Positions 50,301-58,836 of a stretch of 64,000 bases of DNA are shown here, piece after piece (within the stretch, counting starts at the first letter, position 1; each line of letters starts with the position of its first letter). A program made the position numbers and the translations under genes. Origin of the DNA: Methylobacter tundripaludum (lineage in GTDB: Bacteria; Pseudomonadota; Gammaproteobacteria; Methylococcales; Methylomonadaceae); the NCBI RefSeq assembly GCF_002934365.1, contig NZ_PTIY01000016.1:20829-84828 (forward strand). The letters are read 5' to 3'. The notes beneath the pieces were generated by a model. It was not told the DNA's origin. It did not search any database and was given only the letters and a program-made list of their open reading frames with translations.

Positions 50301-52259
50301 GGGCATTTGCAAGGCCTGCTCGAAGTCTTTATCGAGCAGCCGCAAACCCGCTTATCCGAATTGCCGTTCCTGAATGCGGCGGAGCAACAGCAAATCCTGC
50401 TCGACTGGAATGCGACAGAAGTCGCCTACCCGAAGGACCGATACATCCATCAACTGATCGAAGCCCAGGCGGAAGCAACGCCGGATGCACCCGCCGTGGC
50501 GTTCGAAGGCCAGGCGCTGACTTACGCCGAGCTGAACGGCAAAGCCAACCGGCTGGCGCATTACCTGCTTAAGCAAGGCGTCGGGCCGGATGTGCTGGTC
50601 GGCGTTTGCGTTGAACGTTCGCTGGAAATGGTGATCGGCCTGCTGGGGATTTTGAAAGCCGGCGGCGCTTACCTGCCGCTCGACCCGAGCTATCCGCAAG
50701 ACCGGCTTGAATTCATGCTGAGCGACGTCGCCCCGCCGGTAATTTTGACCCAGGCGGCGTTGTCGGCAAAACAGGACTTCGGTTCGGCAGCCGTCTTCCG
50801 CCTGGATAGCGATTGGGCGCAACTGGCGCAGGAAAGCGCAGCCAATCCCGATATAAAGTTGATGCCGGAAAACCTGGCCTATTGCATTTACACCTCCGGC
50901 TCCACCGGGCAACCGAAAGGCGCGGGCGTACCGCACCAGGGCATACTCAACCGGCTGCAATGGATGCAGGCGGAGTACGCCCTGGATCAAAGCGACCGGG
51001 TGCTGCAAAAGACCCCGTACAGCTTCGACGTTTCGGTTTGGGAATTCTTCTGGCCGTTGATGACCGGCGCGCAACTGGTCGTCGCCAAGCCGGATCAACA
51101 CAAAGACAGCCGGGCCTTGATCGACACCATCGTGCGCGAACAGATCACCACCGTCCACTTCGTACCGTCGATGCTGCAAGCCTTTATCGACACGACGGGC
51201 GCGGAAAACTGCACCGGCTTGAAACGCGTGATCTGTAGCGGCGAAGCCTTACCGGCCGACCTGGTTGCACGTTTTCAGCAAAAACTGCCGGCCGGACTGC
51301 ACAACCTTTACGGCCCCACCGAAGCCTCCGTAGACGTCAGTTACTGGGCCTGCATACCGGACAGAGCCGAAACCGCGATCCCTATCGGACGGCCGATAGC
51401 CAACATCGCCCTGTACATCCTGGATAGGCAGCTGAACCCCGTACCGGTCGGCACCCCCGGCGAACTGCATATCGGCGGCATCGGCTTGGGCCGCGGCTAC
51501 CTGAATCGTCCCGGCCTGACCGCGGAAAAATTCATTCCCAACCCGTTCGGTCCCAGCGGCAGCCGCCTGTACAAAACCGGCGATCTGGTCCGTTACCGGC
51601 CGGACGGCGACATCGATTACCTGGGCCGGATCGACCATCAAGTCAAAATTCGCGGCTTCAGGATCGAACTGGGCGAAATCGAAGCCCGCCTGCTGGAAGC
51701 GCCGGACATCAAAGAAGCGGTCGTCATCGCCCGTGAAGACCAGCCCGGCGACAAGCGCCTCGTTGCCTACCTGGTTTCCGGAACCGCCGTTGCGAGCGAA
51801 CTATTGAAGCTCCGGCTCAAGGAAACGCTGCCCGAGTACATGGTCCCGAGCGCCTTTGTGCAGTTGGACGGCATGCCGCTGAGCGCCAACGGCAAACTGG
51901 ATCGCAAGCGCTTGCCCCGGCCGGACCTGAGCGAACTGACGGCAAAGCATTATGTCGCGCCGCGCACGGCCAGCGAAGAAATCCTGGCGGAAATATGGGC
52001 CGATGTGCTGGGCGTTGAAAAAGTCGGCGTCGAGGATAATTTTTTCGAATTGGGCGGGCATTCGCTGACCGCAACGGTGCTTTTATCCCGCATAACCAAG
52101 CAGTTCCAGCTGGATGTTCCGCTGCATGCCATTTTTGCGGCGCCTACCGTTTCAGGTTTAGCGATGGTCATTGAGGAGCTGTTGATCGAAAAACTGGAAG
52201 CGCTTTCCGAGCATGAGATAGAAGACTTGTTCAATAGAAACAATAGCTTTGTGGATTAA
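44364..52259 (+). CDS. NRPS 2: C-A-PCP-E-C-A(Ser)-PCP
   Basis: A 2631-residue bimodular synthetase. Module 1: C with HHIVSDRWS (about 177; the usual Gly after Asp is Arg), A with YTSGSTGQPKG (about 656) and specificity residues D-S-A-L-I-A-E-V-W as in NRPS 1, PCP LGGDSILS (about 1048). An epimerisation domain follows (HHLVVDGVSW about 1234, GYGLLRY, FNYLGQLD), so this residue becomes D. Module 2: C with HHVLLDGWS (about 1705), A with residues D-V-W-H-I-S-L-V-D, the serine code of EntF type, PCP LGGHSLTA (about 2563). Bases 50408-52067 are repeated in NRPS 3. Confidence 0.93.
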   Translation: MEKIMTNTAMQSASNSDKLQQAQRTQLIARLRKTDHITGGVIGRRGAGQPAPLSYSQERLWIMSELEPDNPIYNVAGAVQFDGLLNTQALQQGLDEVVRRHEILRSRFVAEGQQVLSGGGLPLTRLDLAGFRQDRAMELFQRCADDFNRQPFRLAGQPPLRALLVILGEREHILLLALHHIVSDRWSVGVLMQEVAALYRAYGDGQPSALPELPIQYGDFCVWQRGQQQKWAKHLDYWRQKLAGAPPLLELPTDRPRPPVPSYRGEMYSFELSAELSREVIELGKQYNATLFMVMAAAFNTLLYRYTGSKELCIGYPVAGRSQTQTAALIGFFVNTLVLRCRSEADLPFSELLLQLREQALQDQNHQELSFGQLLDALNPVRNTSHAPLFQVMLAVQNVPMADFRMQDVSAMPLAINTHTAQFDLTLFVDQRDGKLLGGFEYNTDLFDAATIQRMAGHLQMLLAGVVSKPELPLKQLPLMTQAETKRLLEDWSGVGRAVHAFKAMPISERPTAIHQLFEIQAQTMPDKTALAFAGRRISYGELNSRAQRWAERLMDLGIGAECRVGVCAERSVELIVGLLAALKAGAAYVPLDPSYPEERLDYMLDNAGIELLLTQSALVDKFKHRGINMLYLDQALVEGQTTRTASRPVSPNNTAYIIYTSGSTGQPKGVPVSHRNLLHSTLVRTDYYREPLECFLLLSSFAFDSSVAGIFWTLSQGGCLCLPQQEDLTDPSALAELIDRHRVSHLLALPSFYTAIINDGNIPHLNSLRAVIVAGEACSGETAAEHHRKLSAVQLYNEYGPTEGTVWSSVYHSEKTDADTMLPIGRAIAGVRIYILDEQCQPAPIGISGELCIGGAGLAQGYLNQPALTAEKFIPNPFSADGERLYKTGDLACFRADGEIEFLGRIDNQVKIRGYRIELGEIEARLLQHPAIAAAAVLATEDNPGNKRLTAYIVPSSSEPETQDLQRYLGQALPDFMVPSLFISLDKLPLTPNGKLDHKRLPQPDLSGLSAKHYEEPQTPVERALADIWSELLAVKRVGRHDNFFELGGDSILSIQAVSRARQAGIVITPKLLFQHQTVAALAMAAGHSRQIPAEQGVVTGDVALTPIQHWFFEQNLSNPHHWNQALFLEIKPGLTPDILDSAIKQLLIHHDVLRTRFTQENGEWKQYILNDETQVAVEHIDLSGVAAERQAATLESAASVQQARLHLTGGPVLRAVWFDLGPGQSSRVLIAIHHLVVDGVSWRILLEDLAAVCLQLMSGRTPVLPAKTTSFKYWSEQIVKQAGKGGLPIDNAYWLDSRRNRVAVLPVDEPAGRNLVAMEDEVTLALTAAETRTLLQDVPGAYRTKIDELLLTALTRTLCDWMRCESVLIDMEGHGREDIANELDVSRTVGWFTAVYPALLTVAGDSSSADMLKSVKEQLRAVPMNGIGYGLLRYASEDAVALASQPKAQVIFNYLGQLDTVMAADAPFVPTRAATGQSCDPAGVRPHELAIVGSISDGQMQLSWRYSGERYRKATIETLAGNYRQHLKALIAHCVLPDSGGYTPSDFPLIALPQSELDAMALKPRQIEDVYPLAPLQYGLVFHSLYAPESGVYCIQLGCRLSGELNVPAFKQAWQLLADRHSILRSSFQVKNQDQLLQIVHKHVQLPITEYDWRRYSAQEQALRWQQLLADDQANGFDFARAPLMRLALVQCSDKTHYFVWSYHHVLLDGWSAPLLIKDVFSAYHALRRGDAPSFPSVQPYSGYIAWLQKQDMGAAEAYWRSALGGFTAPTPLIIDKTPDHAADSHAKEGLALSASLSQALQAFAKHHQLTLNTLVQGAWGLLLSRYSGENDVVFGATVSGRPADMADIESMVGLFINSLPVRVKVTADSTALVWLQALFAQNQDMHRFEYAPLTHIQGWSDVPRGASLFESLLVFENYPIDQALTGNLDGLTIDEVSVVDQTSYPLTVSVFPGTELLLEISYAAGRFEAETIKRMLGHLQGLLEVFIEQPQTRLSELPFLNAAEQQQILLDWNATEVAYPKDRYIHQLIEAQAEATPDAPAVAFEGQALTYAELNGKANRLAHYLLKQGVGPDVLVGVCVERSLEMVIGLLGILKAGGAYLPLDPSYPQDRLEFMLSDVAPPVILTQAALSAKQDFGSAAVFRLDSDWAQLAQESAANPDIKLMPENLAYCIYTSGSTGQPKGAGVPHQGILNRLQWMQAEYALDQSDRVLQKTPYSFDVSVWEFFWPLMTGAQLVVAKPDQHKDSRALIDTIVREQITTVHFVPSMLQAFIDTTGAENCTGLKRVICSGEALPADLVARFQQKLPAGLHNLYGPTEASVDVSYWACIPDRAETAIPIGRPIANIALYILDRQLNPVPVGTPGELHIGGIGLGRGYLNRPGLTAEKFIPNPFGPSGSRLYKTGDLVRYRPDGDIDYLGRIDHQVKIRGFRIELGEIEARLLEAPDIKEAVVIAREDQPGDKRLVAYLVSGTAVASELLKLRLKETLPEYMVPSAFVQLDGMPLSANGKLDRKRLPRPDLSELTAKHYVAPRTASEEILAEIWADVLGVEKVGVEDNFFELGGHSLTATVLLSRITKQFQLDVPLHAIFAAPTVSGLAMVIEELLIEKLEALSEHEIEDLFNRNNSFVD
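50408..52067 (+). repeat. Duplicated serine A-PCP segment, copy in NRPS 2
   Basis: This 1660-bp stretch, from the start of the serine A domain to the PCP Ser, matches 56991-58650 without any gap (constant offset of 6583). Differences are few and mostly within the first 110 and last 150 bases; the long interior looks identical apart from isolated single changes (for example GGACTTCGG versus GGATTTCGG). Confidence 0.9.
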
Positions 52260-52263
52260 GAAG

Positions 52264-55200
52264 ATGCAAAAAACAAACGAATTAGCGAATCGCCGGGCCA
52301 ATTTGTCCGAAACCAAACAGGCCATGCTGGAGAAGTATTTAAGAGGGCAGGTTAAAACGGATGCCGGCAGAGACAGCATAGCGCCCCGTTTGGAATTACA
52401 GGCGGAATTATCTTGTCCACAGCAGCGTCTGTTCTTTCTCGATCATTTGCAATCGATTAATGCGACTTACAATATCCCGGCGGTATTCCAACTGACCGGA
52501 ACGGTTAACATGGAAGCGTTGCAGCAGGCATTTGACGAAATTATCCGCCGTCACCATATTCTGCGGACTCATTTTGTCCAGGACGGGCAAGCTATCCTGC
52601 AAATAGTGGCGCCGAAATTAAAACTTTCATATCCGGTCACCAATCTTGATGCTTTACCCAAGGATCAACAAGCGGCCGAAAAACAGCGTCTGGAGCATGA
52701 AGATTTACAAAGAACTTTTGATTTGAGGCAGGGGCCGCTGTTACGGATAAACCTGATACGGCTGAGCGATAAAGCGGATAAACAAAATCATTTCCTGTTG
52801 TTTACGCTGCATCACATCATCTCGGATGGCTGGTCCAACAGCATTCTGATTCGCGAGTTTATCGATATTTACACGGCATTCAGTCAAGGCAAGCCCTCGC
52901 CCTTAGCCGAACTGCCGATCCAATATACGGATTTCGCCTATTGGCAAAAACAATGGCTGACGACCGAGGCCTATAAAAAGCAATTGGCTTATTGGAAAGA
53001 ACAGTTAAAGGACGCGCCGGATAGCCTGCAATTGCCGACAACAAGTCAGACAAACCCGTCCCAGAATTACAAAGGCGGCGTTTGTCGCTTCGAGTTGCCG
53101 GAAATACTGAACGAAAAGTTTAATGTTTTGAGCCGCAAGCAAGGCGTTTCGTTGTTTATGACGCTGCTTGCCGCATTTAATGTTTTGCTCTACCGCTATT
53201 CGTCCCAAAACGATATTTGCATCGGTACGCCTGTTGCCAACCGCAACCGGCAGGAACTGGAAGGCCTGATCGGTTTTTTTGTGAATACCTTGGTATTACG
53301 CTGCGACTTGTCGGGAAATGCAAAATTTACAACCTTGCTGTCTAAAACCAAAACTATGGTTTTAGACGCGCAGGCGAACCAGGATCTGCCGTTCGATAAA
53401 TTAGTCGAAGAACTCGGCGCGGTGCGCGATTTAAATCGCAGCCCGCTATTTCAAGTGATGTTCGTCATGCAAAACACGCCTGAGCAACAATTGACCTTGC
53501 CTGGGCTTGAATTGAGTTTTGAAACCGCCGACACGCAAACGGCCAAATTCGATTTGACGCTGCTGTTAACGGAAAAAAACGGAAGTTTGCAGGGCTTGTT
53601 CGAATACAACACGAACTTGTTCGATCAGGCTGCGGTTAAGCGAATGGCCGAGCATTACCGGGTTTTGGTTGAAGGTATTGCCGATCAGCCGGAACTGAGA
53701 ATAAACGATTTTCCGTTGATGCGGGATAAAGACCGGACACGAATTATCGAGGAATGGGGTGCAAAACGGGCCGCTTATGCGCCCGGTAAATGCCTGCATC
53801 AAGTATTCGAAAGCCGGGTTGAAAAAACGCCCGATGCAATGGCGCTGACATTTGAAAACCGGTCGTTGAATTACCGTGAACTGAACGAACGGGCAAATCA
53901 ATTGGCGCATTATTTAATCGGGCTCGGCGTGCGCCCGGATAATTTGATCGGCTTGTATGTCGAGCGTTCGCTGGAGATGGTGATCGGCCTGTTGGGCATT
54001 CTGAAAGCCGGGTGCGCTTATGTGCCGCTGGACCCTTCCTATCCGCAAGAAAGGATTCAATATCTTCTGGACGATTCGGGAACCCGGATCCTGATAACCC
54101 AGAAGCATCTGCTGGAGAAAATACCGCCAGCTATCGACAATGTGATTTGTCTCGACAATGAAGAGCCAATTTATACCCGGAGCAGCAAAACCAATCCGGT
54201 CAGTGATGCAAGGCCGGCTAATCTTGCTTACATCATCTATACGTCGGGTTCTACCGGACAGCCCAAAGGCGTCCAGATCACGCACGAAAATGTATTGCGC
54301 TTATTTGAAGCAAGCGAAATGCAGTTTAACTTCAGTTCAAAAGACACTTGGACCCTGTTTCATTCCTACGCATTCGATTTCTCGGTATGGGAAATATGGG
54401 GGGCGTTGCTGTACGGAGGCCGTTTGCTTGTCGTTCCTTATCCTATAAGTCGGAAGCCTGAAGCCTTTCGTCAATTGCTCTGCGATGAACAAGTGACGGT
54501 TTTAAACCAGACGCCTTCGGCATTCCGGCAGCTTATCGCCGCCGAGGCCGCTTTACCGGCACGGGCTGGGGAGTTGGCGTTACGGTATGTTATTTTCGGC
54601 GGCGAAGCGCTTAGCCCGCTGGATTTGATGCCTTGGGTCGAACGCCATGGCGATGCCAAGCCGCAATTGATCAACATGTACGGCATCACCGAAACGACCG
54701 TGCATGTCACTTTCCAGCGCATTACCGAAGAACACATTTACGGCGATATAAAAAGCCCGATCGGCCAGCCTTTGTCCGACCTTTACGCTTATGTGCTCGA
54801 CCCGTCGTTAAACCCCGTACCTATCGGCATACCCGGAGAGTTATATGTCGGCGGCGCGGGATTGACCAGAGGCTATTTAAACCGGCCTGAATTAACGGCA
54901 GAACGGTTTATTCCCGATCCTTACGGGGAAAGCGCCGGCAGCAGGCTTTACAAAACCGGCGATCTTGCCTGTTACAGGGAAAACGGCTGCATCGATTATT
55001 TAGGCCGGATCGATCATCAGGTAAAAATCAGGGGCTTCCGTATCGAGCTGGGCGAAATAGAAGCGGCGATCAAAAAACAACCCGCCGTTCGCGATACGGT
55101 CGCCTTGGTCAGGGAAGATCAGTCCCTAGGCAAATATATTGTCGCTTACATCGTGCCGCAACCCGAACAATCGCCTACGGTCACCGAATTGCGTAGCGGC

Positions 55201-58200
55201 CTGAAAAATACATTGCCTGACTATATGGTTCCGGCGGTGTTTGTTTTTTTAAACGCGTTTCCGTTAACCGAACATGGAAAGCTGAATGTAAAAGCATTGC
55301 CGGAACCCGAAGGCGCAAGGCCCGATCTGGTGAAAGCCTATACTGCGCCGCGTAACGAAGCCGAAGAAATTCTGGCTGGCATCTGGTCGCAGGTTCTAGG
55401 CATAGAGCAAGTCGGCATAGACGATAATTTCTTTGAATTAGGCGGGGACTCGATCCGAAGCTTGCAGGTTCTAAACCTTGCAAAACAGCGGAACTTGGCT
55501 TTTTCATTGGAACAGCTTTATCAGCAAGGGACAATTCGGGAGCTGTTGACGGTTTTGAAGCCGGTCAATGCCAATCCTGAAGTTCCGCTGCAGCCATTCG
55601 CTTTAATTTCCAATTCCGACCGTAATAAACTGCCGAATGATGTCGAAGACACCTATCCGATGACGGCCTTGCAGGCGGGCATGATTTTCCACAGTGAATA
55701 CGAACGGAACGCCTATCATGTCGTCGACAGCATATTGCTCCGGTGCCCGTTGGATATAGCGGCCTTGACAAAGGTCATCGACCACGTTGTCGAGCGGCAT
55801 CCGATCTTGAGAACATCTTTCGATTTGGGCAATTACAGTGAGCCGCTGCAATTGGTTTTCGCTAAAGATAAAGCATTAACGCCGGTTGAATTCGATGACT
55901 GGAGATTGCATTCTGCCGAGCTTCAAAAACAACAGCTTGCGGTATGGCTGGAATTGGAGCGGGCCAGAGCCTTCGACATTACAAAGCCGCCTTTAATCCG
56001 GTTTCATATCCATCAGCTTAGCGATGATACATTCCGGTTTACGGTGACCGAGCATCATGCGGTTCTCGACGGCTGGAGCCTTAATGCGATGCTGAATGAG
56101 ATTTTTACCTATTATCTGTCTTTGCTGAGCGGGCAGCATTATACGGCTGACTCACAACCCTATAACGCCTTGAGAGATTTGGTTGTTTGGGAGCGCGAAG
56201 CTATAAAATCCGAGCCGCATCAAAGCTATTGGCAAAACAAGTTAGACGGTATCAGCCATGCTTTACTGCCTGCCTGGTCTGGTGTCGGCGATGCCAAGAA
56301 AACCGGCGATATAACGCCTTCCAGGAAACTGACCACATTATCGCCGGAAACTTCGGCAGCCTTGCAGGCGGTAGCAAGATCGCTTTCAGTTCCGCTAAAA
56401 AGCGTACTGTTGGCCGCGCACCTGAAAGCGCTCGGCATGTTATACGGCGAACAGCATATTACAACGGGGCTGGTCTGTAGCGTTCGCCCTGAAATAAACG
56501 ATGCGGATAGCGCTTTGGGCGTTTTTCTGAATACTCTGCCGCTCCCGGTGCAACTTCATGGCGGTACTTGGGCCGACTTGATCCTGCAGGCTTTCGATGC
56601 CGAATGCGAGTTGCTGAAATTCAGGTTTTATCCCTTGGCGCAAATCCAGCATGACCATAAAGGACAGGCATTATTCGATGCGGTATTTCACTACGTCCAT
56701 TTCCATAATGTCAGCGACTTGGCCCAATCCCGGCAATTTGAGGCCTTGGAGTGGGTGGATTACATACTGCCGAACTTCGAGCTGGAAGTAGCCTTTCAAC
56801 TGGATGTTAAATTATCGCAAATCCGGCTGCTGGTTTCGGGCAATGGGAGACGCCTGGATGAAAAGCAAATCTATGCGGCTTCGGATTATTTAATGGACAT
56901 ACTTTCGCAGATTGCTCAGTCGCCACGGGAACGTTACGACTACCGAAGTTTTCTGACCGGTGCTGAGCAGAAAAAACTGCTGGGCGACTGGAATGCGACA
57001 GAAGCCGACTACCCGAAGAACCGGTACATCCATCAACTGATCGAAGCGCAGGCGGAAGCAACGCCGGATGCGCCCGCCGTGGCGTTCGAAGGCGAGGCGC
57101 TGACTTACGCCGAGCTGAACGGCAAAGCCAACCGGCTGGCGCATTACCTGCTTAAGCAAGGCGTCGGGCCGGATGTGCTGGTCGGCGTTTGCGTTGAACG
57201 TTCGCTGGAAATGGTGATCGGCCTGCTGGGGATTTTGAAAGCCGGCGGCGCTTACCTGCCGCTCGACCCGAGCTATCCGCAAGACCGGCTTGAATTCATG
57301 CTGAGCGACGTCGCCCCGCCGGTAATTTTGACCCAGGCGGCGTTGTCGGCAAAACAGGATTTCGGTTCGGCAGCCGTCTTCCGCCTGGATAGCGATTGGG
57401 CGCAACTGGCGCAGGAAAGCGCAGCCAATCCCGATATAAAGTTGATGCCGGAAAACCTGGCCTATTGCATTTACACCTCCGGCTCCACCGGGCAACCGAA
57501 AGGCGCGGGCGTACCGCACCAGGGCATACTCAACCGGCTGCAATGGATGCAGGCGGAGTACGCCCTGGATCAAAGCGACCGGGTGCTGCAAAAGACCCCG
57601 TACAGCTTCGACGTTTCGGTTTGGGAATTCTTCTGGCCGTTGATGACCGGCGCGCAACTGGTCGTCGCCAAGCCGGATCAACACAAAGACAGCCGGGCCT
57701 TGATCGACACCATCGTGCGCGAACAGATCACCACCGTCCACTTCGTACCGTCGATGCTGCAAGCCTTTATCGACACGACGGGCGCGGAAAACTGCACCGG
57801 CTTGAAACGCGTGATCTGTAGCGGCGAAGCCTTACCGGCCGACCTGGTTGCACGTTTTCAGCAAAAACTGCCGGCCGGACTGCACAACCTTTACGGCCCC
57901 ACCGAAGCCTCCGTAGACGTCAGTTACTGGGCCTGCATACCGGACAGAGCCGAAACCGCGATCCCTATCGGACGGCCGATAGCCAACATCGCCCTGTACA
58001 TCCTGGATAGGCAGCTGAACCCCGTACCGGTCGGCACCCCCGGCGAACTGCATATCGGCGGCATCGGCTTGGGCCGCGGCTACCTGAATCGTCCCGGCCT
58101 GACCGCGGAAAAATTCATTCCCAACCCGTTCGGTCCCAGCGGCAGCCGCCTGTACAAAACCGGCGATCTGGTCCGTTACCGGCCGGACGGCGACATCGAT

Positions 58201-58836
58201 TACCTGGGCCGGATCGACCATCAAGTCAAAATTCGCGGCTTCAGGATCGAACTGGGCGAAATCGAAGCCCGCCTGCTGGAAGCGCCGGACATCAAAGAAG
58301 CGGTCGTCATCGCCCGTGAAGACCAGCCCGGCGACAAGCGCCTCGTTGCCTACCTGGTTTCCGGAACCGCCGTTGCGAGCGAACTATTGAAGCTCCGGCT
58401 CAAGGAAACGCTGCCCGAGTACATGGTCCCGAGCGCCTTTGTGCAGTTGGACGGCATGCCGCTGAGCGCCAACGGCAAACTGGATCGCAAGCGCTTGCCC
58501 CGGCCGGACCTCAGCGAACTGTCGGCAAAACAGTATGTCGCGCCGCGCACGGACAGCGAAGAGATTCTGGCGGAAATATGGGCCGATGTGCTGGGCGTTG
58601 ACAGAGTCGGCGTCGAGGATAATTTTTTCGAATTGGGCGGGCATTCGCTGTTGGCGACTCAGCTGGTATCCCGGATTTGTATCCGATTCGGGATTGATTT
58701 ACCGTTAAAGACCCTTTTTGACACGACGAATGTCGCGCAGTTGGCCGCGAAAGTCGATTTGCTGACTTGGGCTAGAGATCAGGCGGAGACGGCGGCGAAT
58801 GCAGATGAAATCGAGCTTGAGGATATCGAACTATGA
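52264..58836 (+). CDS. NRPS 3: C-A(Thr)-PCP-C-A(Ser)-PCP
   Basis: A synthetase of about 2190 residues. Module 1: C with HHIISDGWS (about 182), A with YTSGSTGQPKG (about 656) and residues D-F-W-N-I-G-M-V-H, the standard threonine code, PCP LGGDSIRS (about 1059). Module 2: C with HHAVLDGWS (about 1263), A with the serine code D-V-W-H-I-S-L-V-D, PCP LGGHSLLA (about 2122). The frame is open from a TTG at 52249 within the end of NRPS 2; the ATG at 52264 is chosen, 4 bp after the NRPS 2 stop. It ends in an ATGA overlap with NRPS 4. Confidence 0.93.
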   Translation: MQKTNELANRRANLSETKQAMLEKYLRGQVKTDAGRDSIAPRLELQAELSCPQQRLFFLDHLQSINATYNIPAVFQLTGTVNMEALQQAFDEIIRRHHILRTHFVQDGQAILQIVAPKLKLSYPVTNLDALPKDQQAAEKQRLEHEDLQRTFDLRQGPLLRINLIRLSDKADKQNHFLLFTLHHIISDGWSNSILIREFIDIYTAFSQGKPSPLAELPIQYTDFAYWQKQWLTTEAYKKQLAYWKEQLKDAPDSLQLPTTSQTNPSQNYKGGVCRFELPEILNEKFNVLSRKQGVSLFMTLLAAFNVLLYRYSSQNDICIGTPVANRNRQELEGLIGFFVNTLVLRCDLSGNAKFTTLLSKTKTMVLDAQANQDLPFDKLVEELGAVRDLNRSPLFQVMFVMQNTPEQQLTLPGLELSFETADTQTAKFDLTLLLTEKNGSLQGLFEYNTNLFDQAAVKRMAEHYRVLVEGIADQPELRINDFPLMRDKDRTRIIEEWGAKRAAYAPGKCLHQVFESRVEKTPDAMALTFENRSLNYRELNERANQLAHYLIGLGVRPDNLIGLYVERSLEMVIGLLGILKAGCAYVPLDPSYPQERIQYLLDDSGTRILITQKHLLEKIPPAIDNVICLDNEEPIYTRSSKTNPVSDARPANLAYIIYTSGSTGQPKGVQITHENVLRLFEASEMQFNFSSKDTWTLFHSYAFDFSVWEIWGALLYGGRLLVVPYPISRKPEAFRQLLCDEQVTVLNQTPSAFRQLIAAEAALPARAGELALRYVIFGGEALSPLDLMPWVERHGDAKPQLINMYGITETTVHVTFQRITEEHIYGDIKSPIGQPLSDLYAYVLDPSLNPVPIGIPGELYVGGAGLTRGYLNRPELTAERFIPDPYGESAGSRLYKTGDLACYRENGCIDYLGRIDHQVKIRGFRIELGEIEAAIKKQPAVRDTVALVREDQSLGKYIVAYIVPQPEQSPTVTELRSGLKNTLPDYMVPAVFVFLNAFPLTEHGKLNVKALPEPEGARPDLVKAYTAPRNEAEEILAGIWSQVLGIEQVGIDDNFFELGGDSIRSLQVLNLAKQRNLAFSLEQLYQQGTIRELLTVLKPVNANPEVPLQPFALISNSDRNKLPNDVEDTYPMTALQAGMIFHSEYERNAYHVVDSILLRCPLDIAALTKVIDHVVERHPILRTSFDLGNYSEPLQLVFAKDKALTPVEFDDWRLHSAELQKQQLAVWLELERARAFDITKPPLIRFHIHQLSDDTFRFTVTEHHAVLDGWSLNAMLNEIFTYYLSLLSGQHYTADSQPYNALRDLVVWEREAIKSEPHQSYWQNKLDGISHALLPAWSGVGDAKKTGDITPSRKLTTLSPETSAALQAVARSLSVPLKSVLLAAHLKALGMLYGEQHITTGLVCSVRPEINDADSALGVFLNTLPLPVQLHGGTWADLILQAFDAECELLKFRFYPLAQIQHDHKGQALFDAVFHYVHFHNVSDLAQSRQFEALEWVDYILPNFELEVAFQLDVKLSQIRLLVSGNGRRLDEKQIYAASDYLMDILSQIAQSPRERYDYRSFLTGAEQKKLLGDWNATEADYPKNRYIHQLIEAQAEATPDAPAVAFEGEALTYAELNGKANRLAHYLLKQGVGPDVLVGVCVERSLEMVIGLLGILKAGGAYLPLDPSYPQDRLEFMLSDVAPPVILTQAALSAKQDFGSAAVFRLDSDWAQLAQESAANPDIKLMPENLAYCIYTSGSTGQPKGAGVPHQGILNRLQWMQAEYALDQSDRVLQKTPYSFDVSVWEFFWPLMTGAQLVVAKPDQHKDSRALIDTIVREQITTVHFVPSMLQAFIDTTGAENCTGLKRVICSGEALPADLVARFQQKLPAGLHNLYGPTEASVDVSYWACIPDRAETAIPIGRPIANIALYILDRQLNPVPVGTPGELHIGGIGLGRGYLNRPGLTAEKFIPNPFGPSGSRLYKTGDLVRYRPDGDIDYLGRIDHQVKIRGFRIELGEIEARLLEAPDIKEAVVIAREDQPGDKRLVAYLVSGTAVASELLKLRLKETLPEYMVPSAFVQLDGMPLSANGKLDRKRLPRPDLSELSAKQYVAPRTDSEEILAEIWADVLGVDRVGVEDNFFELGGHSLLATQLVSRICIRFGIDLPLKTLFDTTNVAQLAAKVDLLTWARDQAETAANADEIELEDIEL
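56991..58650 (+). repeat. Duplicated serine A-PCP segment, copy in NRPS 3
   Basis: Partner of 50408-52067. The matching ends just after the phosphopantetheine Ser codon (TTCGCTG), after which the two PCP domains differ completely at the DNA level (ACCGCAACG versus TTGGCGACT). Confidence 0.9.

Noticed and set aside
50352..51179. A 275-codon minus-strand frame inside NRPS 2, repeated almost identically at 56890-57762
   Set aside because: Its apparent conservation comes only from the duplicated serine A domain on the other strand. No start signal or family features.
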